NCBI RefSeq assembly: GCF_015207875.1
Contig: NZ_JADEVZ010000015.1
Span: forward strand, 22,705-86,704
Direction of reading: 5' to 3'
Source: Dolichospermum sp. LEGE 00240
GTDB taxonomy: Bacteria; Cyanobacteriota; Cyanobacteriia; Cyanobacteriales; Nostocaceae
DNA length: 64,000 nt
Positions 27,885 to 35,950 of the stretch are shown one piece after another. Every line of letters begins with the position of its first letter. The stretch's first letter is position 1. A model generated the notes under the pieces. That model saw only the letters and a list, made by a program, of their open reading frames with translations, did no database searches and was not told where the DNA came from. The position numbers and the translations under genes were made by a program.

Positions 27885-28246
27885 TAAATGGTATTATCAA
27901 AAACGGGCGTGCAACTGTCAATGTTATATTTCGTTTGCCAAATAAACCAGATTTTACTATTGAATTTGTAATTGATACAGGATTTACAGGCGATCTTAGT
28001 TTACCATCAGCAGCGGTCACTTTAATAAATTTACCTTTTCTATATGAACTACCAGCAAATCTAGCTAATAATAGTTGGGTGGACATACCAGTACATGAAG
28101 CTTTAATTATCTGGAATGGTGAGGAAAGAGTAGTTAATGTTTTAGCAACAGGAAAGCGGCCATTATTGGGAACTGGTTTACTTAATGGTTATGAATTATC
28201 TATCCAATTCATAGAAAGTGGTTTAGTAACAATTCAAGAATTATAA
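27881..28246 (+). CDS. Small retropepsin-like (clan AA) aspartic protease, copy 1
   Basis: 121 aa, GTG start overlapping the previous stop by 4 nt. A single-domain retropepsin-like fold: FTIEFVIDTGFTGDLSLP holds the catalytic DTG with the usual following T-G, and LLGTGLLNGYELSIQF is the second psi-loop-like segment. Retropepsins work as dimers, so this is a half-size protease. The partner is the 90-aa protein upstream. Whether the pair is a toxin-antitoxin-like module or a processing unit is not known. The 82-bp repeat starts right at its stop codon. Confidence 0.8.
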   Translation: MINGIIKNGRATVNVIFRLPNKPDFTIEFVIDTGFTGDLSLPSAAVTLINLPFLYELPANLANNSWVDIPVHEALIIWNGEERVVNVLATGKRPLLGTGLLNGYELSIQFIESGLVTIQEL

Positions 28247-28352
28247 TCGCTCTTAGTTAGACAATGGTAGAAAATTGCGATTGTGCGGAACTTAGTACCC
28301 AAGGCGATAGCGAAGCGCTCCGCAGGAATCGCAAAGCACCCCGCAGGAATCG
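28243..28352. repeat. Solo copy of the 82-bp repeat
   Basis: Begins at the stop of the protease gene with AATCGCTCTTAGTTAGACAA and contains GGCGATAGCGAAGCGCTCCG plus a second short AAAGCACCCCGCAGGAATCG unit. Same order as the tail of the 27127 array. Confidence 0.85.
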
Positions 28353-28355
28353 CTT

Positions 28356-28772
28356 TTATTCCCTAGAAATATGATTTAACTCCCCAGGTAAAATCACTGG
28401 AATTTCTGAACCTAAAAATCCAGACACATCACGAGTTACAATCACATCTACCATTGATTTCATAGCACAAGCATACTGCACAGCATCCTCAAAATCTTGA
28501 AAATTTAAAGCTACTGCTGTTTCTAAAATATTTTTATCAACTGTGCAAATATGTAAATCTGTGAGAATTTGAGAAATTGCATCTTGAGCAACTTTTACAC
28601 CTGCGGCTTTACGAATAATATAATAAATATTAGTAATTGTAGTAGCAGCAATAAACCCTATAATCTCACCTGCATCAATTTTTGCAAATAGCTTGACTGC
28701 ATCTTCTACAAAAGCTTCTCTTTCTAGTAAAAAATCTAAAACCACATTCGTATCAATAAAAACTCGCTTCAT
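28356..28772 (-). CDS. PIN-domain (VapC-like) toxin
   Basis: 138 aa. PIN nuclease: VFIDTNVVLDFLLER gives the first catalytic Asp (D7), DFEDAVQYACA the central acidic pair, and VTRDVSGF the C-terminal Asp. PIN proteins of this group cleave RNA when free of antitoxin. Its ATG overlaps the antitoxin stop (28769-28772), the usual vapBC-type coupling. Opposite in direction to the flanking retropepsin pairs. Intact. Confidence 0.88.
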   Translation of the reverse strand: MKRVFIDTNVVLDFLLEREAFVEDAVKLFAKIDAGEIIGFIAATTITNIYYIIRKAAGVKVAQDAISQILTDLHICTVDKNILETAVALNFQDFEDAVQYACAMKSMVDVIVTRDVSGFLGSEIPVILPGELNHISRE

Positions 28773-28990
28773 TTGTATTTTTCAGTTAGATAAGTGACAT
28801 AATCTCTATTAATATTCTCATTATTTGAGCTATTTACACTCTTAGCAACACCACGCAGTCGAGATAAATTACCCTTCTTTGATGGTGATATAGTTTCTTG
28901 TTGTATTGATTCTAATACAGTTTGTACCAATTGCCAGCGATCGCTCATTGGTAACTGTAATACTTGTTTTTGCAATTCTTGTAATGTCAT
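28769..28990 (-). CDS. Antitoxin of the PIN toxin
   Basis: 73 aa. MTLQELQKQVLQLPMSDRWQ is the common start of cyanobacterial antitoxins paired with PIN toxins. It then has a basic, Ser/Asn-rich linker and a C-terminal YVTYLTEKYK that would clasp the toxin. Stop overlaps the toxin ATG by 4 nt. Likely autoregulates the operon with the toxin; the promoter would be in 28991-29040. Confidence 0.75.
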   Translation of the reverse strand: MTLQELQKQVLQLPMSDRWQLVQTVLESIQQETISPSKKGNLSRLRGVAKSVNSSNNENINRDYVTYLTEKYK

Positions 28991-29098
28991 GATAAGATAT
29001 CAAAAATTATTCATTTTAATTATATATCAATTTAACTGATGGTGGAGATGTGGGATCACATATCATCTCGAAGATATCGCCTTTTGCAAAGAGTAACT

Positions 29099-29290
29099 AT
29101 GATCCCCGATAATCCATTATCTAGAGCCTTAAATCTGCAAGCAACACGCAAAAGCGGTAAAGATTATAGTCTTGTCCTCAATGATGTATATCGGATACAG
29201 TCAATTGATGTACCCACATCTGAAGCGATCGCTAATTTAAAGGAAAAATTACTTGTGTGTGGTTATGAACAGTGGCTTGAAGAAGAATAA
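29099..29290 (+). CDS. Small hypothetical protein (63 aa)
   Basis: From ATG 29099 (MIPDNPLSRALNLQATR). The frame is open upstream to 29039, but that part is made from the end of an 82-bp-type repeat (GGTGGAGATGTG). Contains YSLVLNDVYRIQSIDVPTSE and a HIP1 site. No family recognised. It lies between the PIN pair and the second retropepsin pair and could be a truncated gene. Confidence 0.35.
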   Translation: MIPDNPLSRALNLQATRKSGKDYSLVLNDVYRIQSIDVPTSEAIANLKEKLLVCGYEQWLEEE

Positions 29291-29343
29291 ACTGTACTAC
29301 TAATCAAGTATAATAAACTAATCACGAAAAAGGATGAAACAAA

Positions 29344-29616
29344 ATGCAAGCCATTCTCCTCAGCAGCGAAGAAGTTGCCAAACGTGCCAAAGAATTATAT
29401 GAAAATGGCATTCGTCAACAAGTAGAAACAGCAGAAAACATCGGTAAAATGATAATTATTGATATAGAAACAGGTGAATACGCTATTGATAAAACAGGCA
29501 TAGAATCAGCGCATTATTTACGGAATAAAAACAGATTTGCTCGACTTTTTGGTATTCGCATTGGTTACAAAGTGGCTGCATCATTTAGTGGAGAAATGGA
29601 GCGTGATTATCCATGA
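29344..29616 (+). CDS. 90-aa partner protein of a retropepsin-like pair, copy 2
   Basis: Paralogue of 27612-27884, same length, differing at roughly one residue in six (for example RFARLFGIRIGYKVAASF). Same leader (AATAAACTAATCACG, AAAGG) before the ATG. Coupled to the protease by an ATGA overlap (29613-29616). The duplication keeps both genes open, which argues for selection on the pair. Confidence 0.7.
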   Translation: MQAILLSSEEVAKRAKELYENGIRQQVETAENIGKMIIIDIETGEYAIDKTGIESAHYLRNKNRFARLFGIRIGYKVAASFSGEMERDYP

Positions 29617-29978
29617 TAACTGGCATTATCAAAAATGGACGTGCAACTGTTAATGTCATATTTCGATTCCCAGAACAACCAGATTTTACAATTGAATTTG
29701 TGATTGATACAGGTTTTACAGAATTTCTTTCCTTACCTCCCGCAGCCGTGAATCTTTTGGGATTCCCTTTTGTTTATGATATGTACGCAAATTTAGCAGA
29801 TAATAGCCGTGTGCTTTTACCAGTACATCAGGCTACTATTATTTGGAATGGTGAGGAAAGAGCAGTTAATGTATTAGCTACAGGAAAGCTACCATTATTA
29901 GGAACTGGTTTACTTGATGGTTATGAATTATCTATCCAATTTACAGAAGGTGGTTTAGTAACAATTCAAGAATTATAA
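29613..29978 (+). CDS. Small retropepsin-like (clan AA) aspartic protease, copy 2
   Basis: 121 aa paralogue of 27881-28246. Catalytic segment is FVIDTGFTEFLSLPPAAV: DTG is kept but the following Gly is replaced by Glu (DTGFTE instead of DTGFTG), which may affect flap or dimer geometry. Second segment LLGTGLLDGYELSIQF is kept. More divergent in the middle (YDMYANLADNSRVLLPVHQ). Followed at the stop codon by a solo 82-bp repeat. A third fragment of this family is at 32071-32153. Confidence 0.78.
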   Translation: MITGIIKNGRATVNVIFRFPEQPDFTIEFVIDTGFTEFLSLPPAAVNLLGFPFVYDMYANLADNSRVLLPVHQATIIWNGEERAVNVLATGKLPLLGTGLLDGYELSIQFTEGGLVTIQEL

Positions 29979-30110
29979 TCGCTCTTAGTTAGATGATGGT
30001 GGAGATGTGCAATTGTGCGGAACTCAGTGTCAAAGGCGATAGCGAAGCGCTCCGCAGGAATCGCAAAGCACCCCGCAGGAATCGCTCTTAGTTAATGGTG
30101 GAAGAAGTGC
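29977..30110. repeat. Solo 82-bp repeat plus partial units
   Basis: Starts at the stop of the second protease gene (AATCGCTCTTAGTTAGATGA), has GGCGATAGCGAAGCGCTCCG, a short CACCCCGCAGGAATCG unit and another ATCGCTCTTAGTTAATGGTG start that is cut short at about 30110. Confidence 0.82.
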
Positions 30111-30216
30111 GATCGCTCTTAGACATATTGCCAAGCATTTATCAGGAACACCACAAATGCAAAGACTATTAGTGTGAGTTAGTTATTTTTTGTTTCACGC
30201 AGAGGCGTAGAGGCGT

Positions 30217-30270
30217 GAAGAGAATATGATAGAAATATATCCTAATGGTAAATGGAGGTATGTGGTATGA
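30217..30270 (+). pseudogene. DUF6888 C-terminal stub
   Basis: The only piece left reads EENMIEIYPNGKWRYVV and ends TGA 30268-30270, the usual C-terminus of DUF6888 (I-x-PNG-x-W). Upstream it is cut by a CACGCAGAGGCG repeat. DUF6888 normally precedes DUF6887 with overlapping start and stop, exactly as here (ATG 30267). Confidence 0.5.
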
Positions 30271-30491
30271 GTCAGCCTAACTTCCAAGGTATGAGTACAA
30301 AAGAATTACGTGCTTATGTTTTATCTCATCGAGATGACCAAGAGGCATTTTATATTTATGTTGATAAATTGAATGCTGAAGCAAATTGGGTGGAAATGCC
30401 ACCATCAGAATCGGTTGATGATTTGATGAATTTTCCTGAGTTTTTGCAGCGTCTTAGTAATGGTAAAAGATTAATTGAAAGTGAAGAATAA
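30267..30491 (+). CDS. DUF6887-family small protein
   Basis: 74 aa from ATG 30267, with GGAGG at 30254-30258 (8 nt spacing). PNFQGMSTKELRAYVLSHRD followed by DDQEAFYIYVDKL is the DUF6887 pattern. DUF6887 and DUF6888 form a common pair in filamentous cyanobacteria, thought to resemble toxin-antitoxin modules. The partner is a stub here. Confidence 0.65.
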   Translation: MSQPNFQGMSTKELRAYVLSHRDDQEAFYIYVDKLNAEANWVEMPPSESVDDLMNFPEFLQRLSNGKRLIESEE

Positions 30492-30496
30492 CTATT

Positions 30497-30835
30497 ATGA
30501 TTTTTACTGATGTGGTAGAAGCAATAAAAGGGTTTTCAATTGAAGAAAAGTTACAAATTCAATTGTTACTGCAGCAATATTTAAGAGAAGAACGCTGCGA
30601 GGAAATTTCTCAAAATTTGCAAAGTGCGAAGCGAGAAAAAGAAAATGGTGAACTCACATTTTCTGTCAATATTGATGAGTTAAAGGAACAAAATATCAGC
30701 CGTCGTGAACTTATAAAGTTACCTATAGAGGAACGAAAAAGGATTTTAGCGTCACAATCTGATTTAATGTTAGAGCATTACCAGCAAGATAAAGAATGGC
30801 AAGAATTACAGACAGGAGACTTAATTGATTACTAA
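30497..30835 (+). CDS. Antitoxin-like protein, probably a fusion of two antitoxins
   Basis: 112 aa. The N-terminal half (MIFTDVVEAIKGFSIEEK, LQIQLLLQQYLREERCEEI) and the C-terminal half (ISRRELIKLPIEERKRILA, LEHYQQDKEWQELQTGDLI) each look like the whole of a separate small antitoxin, so the frame appears to be a head-to-tail join. A MazF-type frame begins inside the end of this gene (TTG 30825), in the position of a cognate toxin for the C-terminal half, but it is truncated. Confidence 0.55.
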   Translation: MIFTDVVEAIKGFSIEEKLQIQLLLQQYLREERCEEISQNLQSAKREKENGELTFSVNIDELKEQNISRRELIKLPIEERKRILASQSDLMLEHYQQDKEWQELQTGDLIDY

Positions 30836-30944
30836 TTCTTCTAGTCCTAAACGGGGTGATATCTGGTTGACTAATTTTGATCCAACTGTGGGAGCAGAAA
30901 TTAAAATGAAACAGGTGCTTGTGACAGAATATGATTTTAGGTAA
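30825..30944 (+). pseudogene. MazF/PemK-type toxin stub
   Basis: Frame from TTG 30825: SSPKRGDIWLTNFDPTVGAEIK is the standard MazF N-terminal strand pair (RGDIWL...FDP-x-x-G-x-E). It then breaks into VLVTEYDFR and a stop. The 3' part (GAAACAGGTGCTTGTGACAG) resembles the end of the 24461-24778 gene in another frame, so recombination between gene fragments created it. Confidence 0.65.
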
Positions 30945-31016
30945 GTTTGGTGAAATTGGGGAGTTAATTTTTGAATAGGCTTGCTAAAAATGCTCTATAT
31001 AGCGATCGCACTAATT

Positions 31017-31358
31017 TTATTTTCTTAGCCAATTGATTAAAAGATTTTTAATGAGTATTAGTCTTTCTGGTGAGATATTTCCTAAACGTGCATTGATTAC
31101 AGATGATTCGACACTTGTTAATCGTCCAAGCCGAATTAAAGAAGCCACTTTAAGTCCGGTAGTAATATAGTCAGAATCTGAGGTATTAATAATTTCGTCA
31201 AATCCTACAGTAGCTTGATGGAGACAAGAAGAAATTAAAGCAAGTAATAAATCACGATGACGACCTGGTGCAATAGCAATAACTAAAGCTGGACGTAGTT
31301 TCCCTGATTTCAAGTCTGCTTGAGGAAAACGAATTAGAACAATATCCCCTGGTTTCAT
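31017..31358 (-). CDS. PemK/MazF-family toxin (endoribonuclease)
   Basis: 113 aa. MKPGDIVLIRFPQADLKSGKLRPALVI is the PemK-type N-terminus (G-D-I-V, R-P-A-L/V-V). ITTGLKVASLIRLGRLTSVESSVI gives the central conserved S/T and R-x-x-K/R-like segment. ATG overlaps the antitoxin stop (31355-31358). The family cleaves mRNA at short sequences. Full length and intact, unlike the stub at 30825. Confidence 0.85.
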   Translation of the reverse strand: MKPGDIVLIRFPQADLKSGKLRPALVIAIAPGRHRDLLLALISSCLHQATVGFDEIINTSDSDYITTGLKVASLIRLGRLTSVESSVINARLGNISPERLILIKNLLINWLRK

Positions 31359-31588
31359 GGTTGATAAATTTCTTGAGCATCTGCTAGGGAATATGCAATT
31401 TCATCTTCTTCTTTAAAAAATTGCTCTAATGAAAATTTTTGCCAGTCTTCATCTTGCCAATTAGTATATTCTGAAATGTTGTTTGGCTCAGTGGAAATTA
31501 ATCGGGTAAAGTTGGCAATTTTTTCAACAATGTGATCAGGTAATCGGTCAATCTGTTGGTGAAGCTCTTCACGAATTGTAGCAGACAT
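31355..31588 (-). CDS. Antitoxin of the PemK/MazF toxin
   Basis: 77 aa. IREELHQQIDRLPDHIVEKIANF is the usual helical start of this antitoxin group; the C-terminal half is acidic (WQDEDWQKF, FFKEEDEIAY) for toxin binding. Four-nucleotide overlap with the toxin. No other genes in the unit. Confidence 0.75.
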   Translation of the reverse strand: MSATIREELHQQIDRLPDHIVEKIANFTRLISTEPNNISEYTNWQDEDWQKFSLEQFFKEEDEIAYSLADAQEIYQP

Positions 31589-31630
31589 AAGTTAATTTAT
31601 TTGATTAAGGTGTAAAGTTGATGGCATTGA

Positions 31631-31927
31631 TTATAACTCAGATATTGGATGGTAATTTGGGAAAAAGGCAATTTTGGGTTTCGTCACCTGATGCTGTTGG
31701 CGAAATATAAGTTAACGTCTAGAACCGTTATTTTACCGTTGATTACGTTACACAACTACAGGACGTTTGCGAACTGAATAACGTAGCATTAAGGTTTTTA
31801 GGGTATTAAATAATGTTTCGCCAACAGCATCCGTCACCTCAATCCAACCTACAAGATCGGCGATCGCACTTGTGTCATCAGCGATCGCCAACTCTTTTCC
31901 TAAAAATTCAAACGTTGGCATCTCCAT
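31631..31927 (-). pseudogene. Small gene split by MITE-D
   Basis: ATG at 31925-31927 with a strong GGAGGAG just upstream. Reads MEMPTFEFLGKELAIADD, TSAIADLVGWIEVT, then enters MITE-D. Taking out the 142-bp element and one 8-bp repeat gives a continuous 48-aa frame ending KIAFFPNYHPISEL, TAA at 31631-31633. As it stands the gene would make a chimera (VTDAVGETLFNTLKTLMLRY, then SVRKRPVVV and a stop inside the element). Native function unknown. Confidence 0.65.
31690..31831. mobile_element. MITE-D (142 bp, 8-bp target duplication CGTCACCT)
   Basis: Inverted ends GATGCTGTTGGCGAAATAT and its partner ATGTTTCGCCAACAGCATC (18 of 19 paired). Exact direct repeats CGTCACCT at 31682-31689 and 31832-31839. 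The interior encodes a short open run in the frame of the host gene, so insertion fuses a new C-terminus on to it. Confidence 0.85.
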
Positions 31928-32070
31928 CTTCTCCTCCTACAATGATAAAGTGTAGCAAGTCCGAGTTTTTACACCCATTACTATATTGACAACCTGTTCA
32001 AGTATGCCACCATTATTGGATCGATTCATAATTAAAAGATAGCGAGTAGTTTGTAGTTGGTCATAATAAG

Positions 32071-32153
32071 TTATTATATGATATGTATGGCAATTTAGCA
32101 GTTAATAGCGGTGTACTTTTATCAGGACATCAAACTTCCATGATTGGGAATGA
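32071..32153 (+). pseudogene. Fragment of a third retropepsin-like gene
   Basis: Reads LLYDMYGNLAVNSGVLLSGHQ, then TSMIGND, closely similar to residues 50-75 of the copy-2 protease (YDMYANLADNSRVLLPVHQATII). Start, DTG and C-terminus are missing. Lies 100 bp before dnaE. Confidence 0.6.
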
Positions 32154-32252
32154 TGTAGCTTTTGTTAAAAGATGCGCGATTGGGTTATCATTAACTCAAA
32201 TACTTGATATCATTGTTAATCTAAAATTCTCATAAATCTACCAAATACTAAT

Positions 32253-34880
32253 ATGTCATTTGTTCCTTTACATATTCACAGTGATTACAGTTTGCTTGAT
32301 GGTGCTAGTCAACTACCAGAATTAGTAGATCGAGCGATCGCATTAGGAATGAAAGCGATCGCCCTCACAGATCATGGTGTCATGTATGGCGCAGTTGAAC
32401 TGATCAAAATCTGCCGCAACAAAAACGTTAAGCCAATAATTGGCAACGAAATGTATATTTTAAACGGTGAAATTGACAAACAAGAACGCCGTCCCAAATA
32501 TCATCAAGTCGTATTAGCTAAAAATACCAAAGGTTATAAAAATTTAGTTAAATTAACAACCATTTCCCATCTTCAAGGAGTACAAGGTAAAGGCATTTTT
32601 TCCCGTCCTTGTATTAACAAAGATTTACTTAAACAATATCGTGAAGGTTTAATAGTCACCAGCGCTTGTTTAGGTGGAGAAATTCCCCAAGCAATTATGA
32701 GTAATCGTCCAGATGCAGCCAGAAAAGTTGCTAAATGGTATAAAGATGTATTTGGTGAAGATTTTTATTTAGAAATTCAAGATCATGGTTCGCAAGAAGA
32801 CCGAATTGTGAATGTAGAAATAATCAAAATTGCCAGAGAATTAGGAATTAAATTTATCGCCACCAACGACTCCCATTTTATCTCCTGTTTTGATGTAGAA
32901 TCCCACGATGCCTTGTTATGTATTCAAACCGGGAAACTCATTAGCGAAGATAAAAGAATGCGGTATAGCGGCACAGAATACCTCAAATCAGCAGAAGAAA
33001 TGTACCAGCTATTCCGTGACCATTTACCCGATGATATCATTGCCGAAGCGATCGCCACAACGGTCGAAATTGCTGATAAAGTCGAACCTTATCACATCAT
33101 GGGAGATCCCCAAATTCCCACACCCACAATCCCTTCAGGACACACAGCCGATACCTATGCAGAAGAAGTTGCCTGGCTAGGACTTTTAGAAAGATTAAAT
33201 CGCAAATCTCGCCACGAAGTAGATCCAGTCTATAAAGAAAGATTGGAATATGAATTAAAAATGATTCAACAAATGGGATTTTCTACCTACTTTTTAGTAG
33301 TGTGGGACTACATCAAATTTGCGCGAGATAATAACATTCCCGTTGGTCCAGGACGAGGTTCTGCCGCAGGTTCTTTAGTAGCCTATGCCATGAAAATTAC
33401 GAATATTGATCCCGTCCATCATGGCTTATTATTTGAAAGATTCCTCAATCCCGAACGGAAATCAATGCCTGATATTGACACCGATTTCTGCATTGAACAA
33501 CGAGATAAAGTCATTGAATATGTCACTGAAAAATATGGTGTTGATAGAGTTGCTCAAATCATTACTTTTAACCGTCTCACATCCAAAGCAGTCTTAAAAG
33601 ATGTTGCTAGAGTATTAGATATTCCCTATGGGGATTCTGACAAAATGGCAAAAATGATTCCTGTAGTTCGGGGTAAACCTACTAAACTAAAAGTAATGAT
33701 TTCCGATGAAACTCCCGAACCAGAATTTAAAGCCAAATATGATAATGATCCCACTGTCCGGCGCTGGATTGATATGGCCATGCGAATTGAAGGAACTAAC
33801 AAAACCTTTGGTGTTCATGCTGCCGGCGTAGTTATTTCCGCAGAACCATTAGACGAACTTGTTCCCCTCCAACGCAATAATGATGGTTCTGTAATTACCC
33901 AATATTTCATGGAAGATTTAGAATCATTGGGATTATTAAAAATGGACTTTTTGGGTTTGCGGAACTTAACCCTAATTCAAAAAACCATTGATTTGATTGA
34001 ACAAAGCAAAGGATACCGAATTGATCCTGATGAAATTACAGGACAAGAAAGAAAAGCACAAAAAATATTAGCCAAAGGTGATCATACTAACTTACCAAAA
34101 GATGTTGCTAAAGCTTATTCACTATTAGAAGCAGGTGACTTAGAAGGAATATTTCAACTAGAATCTTCAGGAATGAAACAAATAGTCCGAGATTTGAAAC
34201 CTTCAAACATTGAAGATATTTCTTCCATTTTAGCATTGTATCGTCCAGGTCCATTAGATGCCGGATTAATTCCTAAATTTATTAATCGTAAACATGGACG
34301 AGAAGAAATTGAATATGATACTCAAATTTTAGAACCAATCTTAAATGAAACCTACGGAATCATGGTTTATCAAGAGCAAATTATGAAAATTGCTCAAGAT
34401 ATGGCTGGTTATAGTTTAGGACAAGCCGATTTACTGCGTCGCGCTATGGGTAAAAAGAAAGTATCAGAAATGGAGAAACAAAAACAAAATTTTATTGATG
34501 GTTCTGCAAAAAACGGTGTAGTACCCCAAGTTTCTGAACATTTATTTGCTGATATGTTGAAGTTTGCCGAATACTGTTTAAGTTATGACACAGAAATTCT
34601 AACTGTTGAATATGGTTTTTTACAGATTGGGGAAATTGTCGAAAAACAGATTGAATGTAAAGTTTATACTGTTGATAGTAATGGGATACTTTATACTCAG
34701 TCAATTGCCCAATGGCATAATCGCGGACAACAAGAAGTTTATGAATATTTATTAGAAAATGGGGCAATTATTCGCGCTACAAAAGATCATAAATTCATGA
34801 CTGAAGAAGGACAAATGTTACCAATTGATGAGATTTTTGCCCAAGGATTAGATTTGTTACAAGTTGGTGTGAGTGAATAA
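32253..34880 (+). CDS. dnaE: DNA polymerase III alpha subunit, N-terminal part, with N-terminal split intein
   Basis: 875 aa. Residues 1-774 are the N-extein: PHP domain ([22 protein letters not shown]), then palm residues [23 protein letters not shown] and [12 protein letters not shown]. Residue 775 (Cys, codon 34575-34577) begins the 101-residue intein half: [14 protein letters not shown] (block A), and ATKDHKFMT (block B with TxxH-like D-H). The extein junction is ...LKFAEY|C. As in Synechocystis and Nostoc, the C-terminal half is expected elsewhere as IntC plus DnaE-C, and the full replicative polymerase forms by protein trans-splicing. The gene lies directly right of the toxin-antitoxin island. 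Confidence 0.97.
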   Translation: MSFVPLHIHSDYSLLDGASQLPELVDRAIALGMKAIALTDHGVMYGAVELIKICRNKNVKPIIGNEMYILNGEIDKQERRPKYHQVVLAKNTKGYKNLVKLTTISHLQGVQGKGIFSRPCINKDLLKQYREGLIVTSACLGGEIPQAIMSNRPDAARKVAKWYKDVFGEDFYLEIQDHGSQEDRIVNVEIIKIARELGIKFIATNDSHFISCFDVESHDALLCIQTGKLISEDKRMRYSGTEYLKSAEEMYQLFRDHLPDDIIAEAIATTVEIADKVEPYHIMGDPQIPTPTIPSGHTADTYAEEVAWLGLLERLNRKSRHEVDPVYKERLEYELKMIQQMGFSTYFLVVWDYIKFARDNNIPVGPGRGSAAGSLVAYAMKITNIDPVHHGLLFERFLNPERKSMPDIDTDFCIEQRDKVIEYVTEKYGVDRVAQIITFNRLTSKAVLKDVARVLDIPYGDSDKMAKMIPVVRGKPTKLKVMISDETPEPEFKAKYDNDPTVRRWIDMAMRIEGTNKTFGVHAAGVVISAEPLDELVPLQRNNDGSVITQYFMEDLESLGLLKMDFLGLRNLTLIQKTIDLIEQSKGYRIDPDEITGQERKAQKILAKGDHTNLPKDVAKAYSLLEAGDLEGIFQLESSGMKQIVRDLKPSNIEDISSILALYRPGPLDAGLIPKFINRKHGREEIEYDTQILEPILNETYGIMVYQEQIMKIAQDMAGYSLGQADLLRRAMGKKKVSEMEKQKQNFIDGSAKNGVVPQVSEHLFADMLKFAEYCLSYDTEILTVEYGFLQIGEIVEKQIECKVYTVDSNGILYTQSIAQWHNRGQQEVYEYLLENGAIIRATKDHKFMTEEGQMLPIDEIFAQGLDLLQVGVSE

Positions 34881-34942
34881 AGACATAAATTTATTTCACG
34901 CAGAGGCGCAGAGTCACAGAGAGTAAGAGATTTGGCGAGTAG

Positions 34943-34961
34943 GGGCGGGGTCTCCCCGCCC
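34943..34961. terminator. GC-rich hairpin after dnaE-N
   Basis: GGGCGGGG-TCT-CCCCGCCC, preceded by a CACGCAGAGGCGCAGAG repeat. It could end the dnaE-N transcript or be another dispersed palindrome. No T-run. Confidence 0.4.
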
Positions 34962-35082
34962 TAAATTGTATTATTAATAGCTTATGAAAATTAAATGTAA
35001 AATTACCTAAGTCTGCTTTTTAAGAGCGTTTATCATCTATGTCAAGCCTACACTGACTTATGGAGTACAGTGTAGGAATATG

Positions 35083-35643
35083 TCACGCATTCTGGGGAGC
35101 AGGTATACTATCGGCTGTCGCTTCTGAACGAGGAAAATTCGGTAAATCAATACCACCATGATTTGCGTAGCGGTTTTTGAGCGCTAAACGATAACTCACA
35201 CTTTGCAATTCGGCTTGCAATTGGCGATTTTCTCGTTGTAGGATTGTTACCTTGTCTCGTACTGGTGTCATGCGTTCCTCGAACTTACGACGGTAAATTT
35301 GGGGTAATTCCTGTACTACTTGCTCTAACATTCGACTACGATCAGTTAGTTCCTGCACAGACTGGCGTAATTGATATATCTCTGTATCCCGATTTGTAAT
35401 TTGCTCTTGGTAGAACGTTACCTGTTGTTCTACAGCTTGGATTTGATCTCTTAAAGCTTGCAATTGACTGGAATCTATCTCTGGCTCAGGTTTTGGCGGT
35501 GTAAAGTTGGTATTCCCCTTAACTAGCCGAAATAGTTCTTGTGATAACTGTTGAACTAATTGATCACGCAGTTGTAAGTCTTGGCGCAACTGGGATATTT
35601 CCGTAGACAGTTCTTGGATGTTTGGTATATCAGATTGGCTCAC
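35083..35643 (-). CDS. Coiled-coil protein, conserved in cyanobacteria
   Basis: 186 aa. Two long heptad-rich stretches, about 10-42 (LSTEISQLRQDLQLRDQLV) and 57-155 (QALRDQIQAVEQQVTFYQEQ..., ILQRENRQLQAELQSVSYR), with a short Pro-rich break (TPPKPEPEID). No enzyme motif and no membrane segment. The YRRKFEERMTPVRDKV segment is conserved in homologues I know of. Structural or scaffold role likely. It is convergent with dnaE-N and separated from rpsF by a repeat. Confidence 0.6.
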   Translation of the reverse strand: MSQSDIPNIQELSTEISQLRQDLQLRDQLVQQLSQELFRLVKGNTNFTPPKPEPEIDSSQLQALRDQIQAVEQQVTFYQEQITNRDTEIYQLRQSVQELTDRSRMLEQVVQELPQIYRRKFEERMTPVRDKVTILQRENRQLQAELQSVSYRLALKNRYANHGGIDLPNFPRSEATADSIPAPQNA

Positions 35644-35795
35644 GGCACTTAAAGCTCTTACTTAATATATATACAGTTATGCTTGATTTTTGACTTGCGC
35701 CGATTGTATCACATACTGAGCAATTTGATTAAAATAATTTAGAAATTTCTATAATATACTCAAAACGACTTGATTATTTGATTCTAAAGTAGGGG

Positions 35796-35943
35796 TTTAG
35801 TTAAACGGGCGGTTAGAAACCGCGTCTACACAGGCAAAACCCACCTGCGTGGGTTTCAAATCCTTGATTTTTCCTTAGTCCGCGCAGGCGGACTTTGTTT
35901 GTGTAGCCGTGAATTCCATTCGCCAGGGCTGATTTGAGAAACC
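35796..35943. repeat. Long dispersed repeat with two hairpins
   Basis: Contains GGCGGTTAGAAACCGC, an AACCCACCTGCGTGGGTT hairpin and an AGTCCGCGCAGGCGGACT hairpin. Parts recur at 18533-18597 (reverse), 20088-20125 and 38226-38341. It fills most of the gap between the coiled-coil gene and rpsF. Confidence 0.7.
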
Positions 35944-35950
35944 GCGGTTA

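Noticed and set aside
27724..28086. Minus-strand ORF of 120 codons
   Set aside because: Antisense to the overlapping retropepsin pair, which has family motifs and is duplicated as a unit.
34575..34880. Frameshifted or truncated dnaE
   Set aside because: The abrupt end of homology coincides with Cys and a full split-intein N sequence, so the short gene is natural.
35800..35870. tRNA-like sequence (GGTTTCAAATCC)
   Set aside because: No acceptor stem or anticodon arm; it belongs to a dispersed hairpin repeat.
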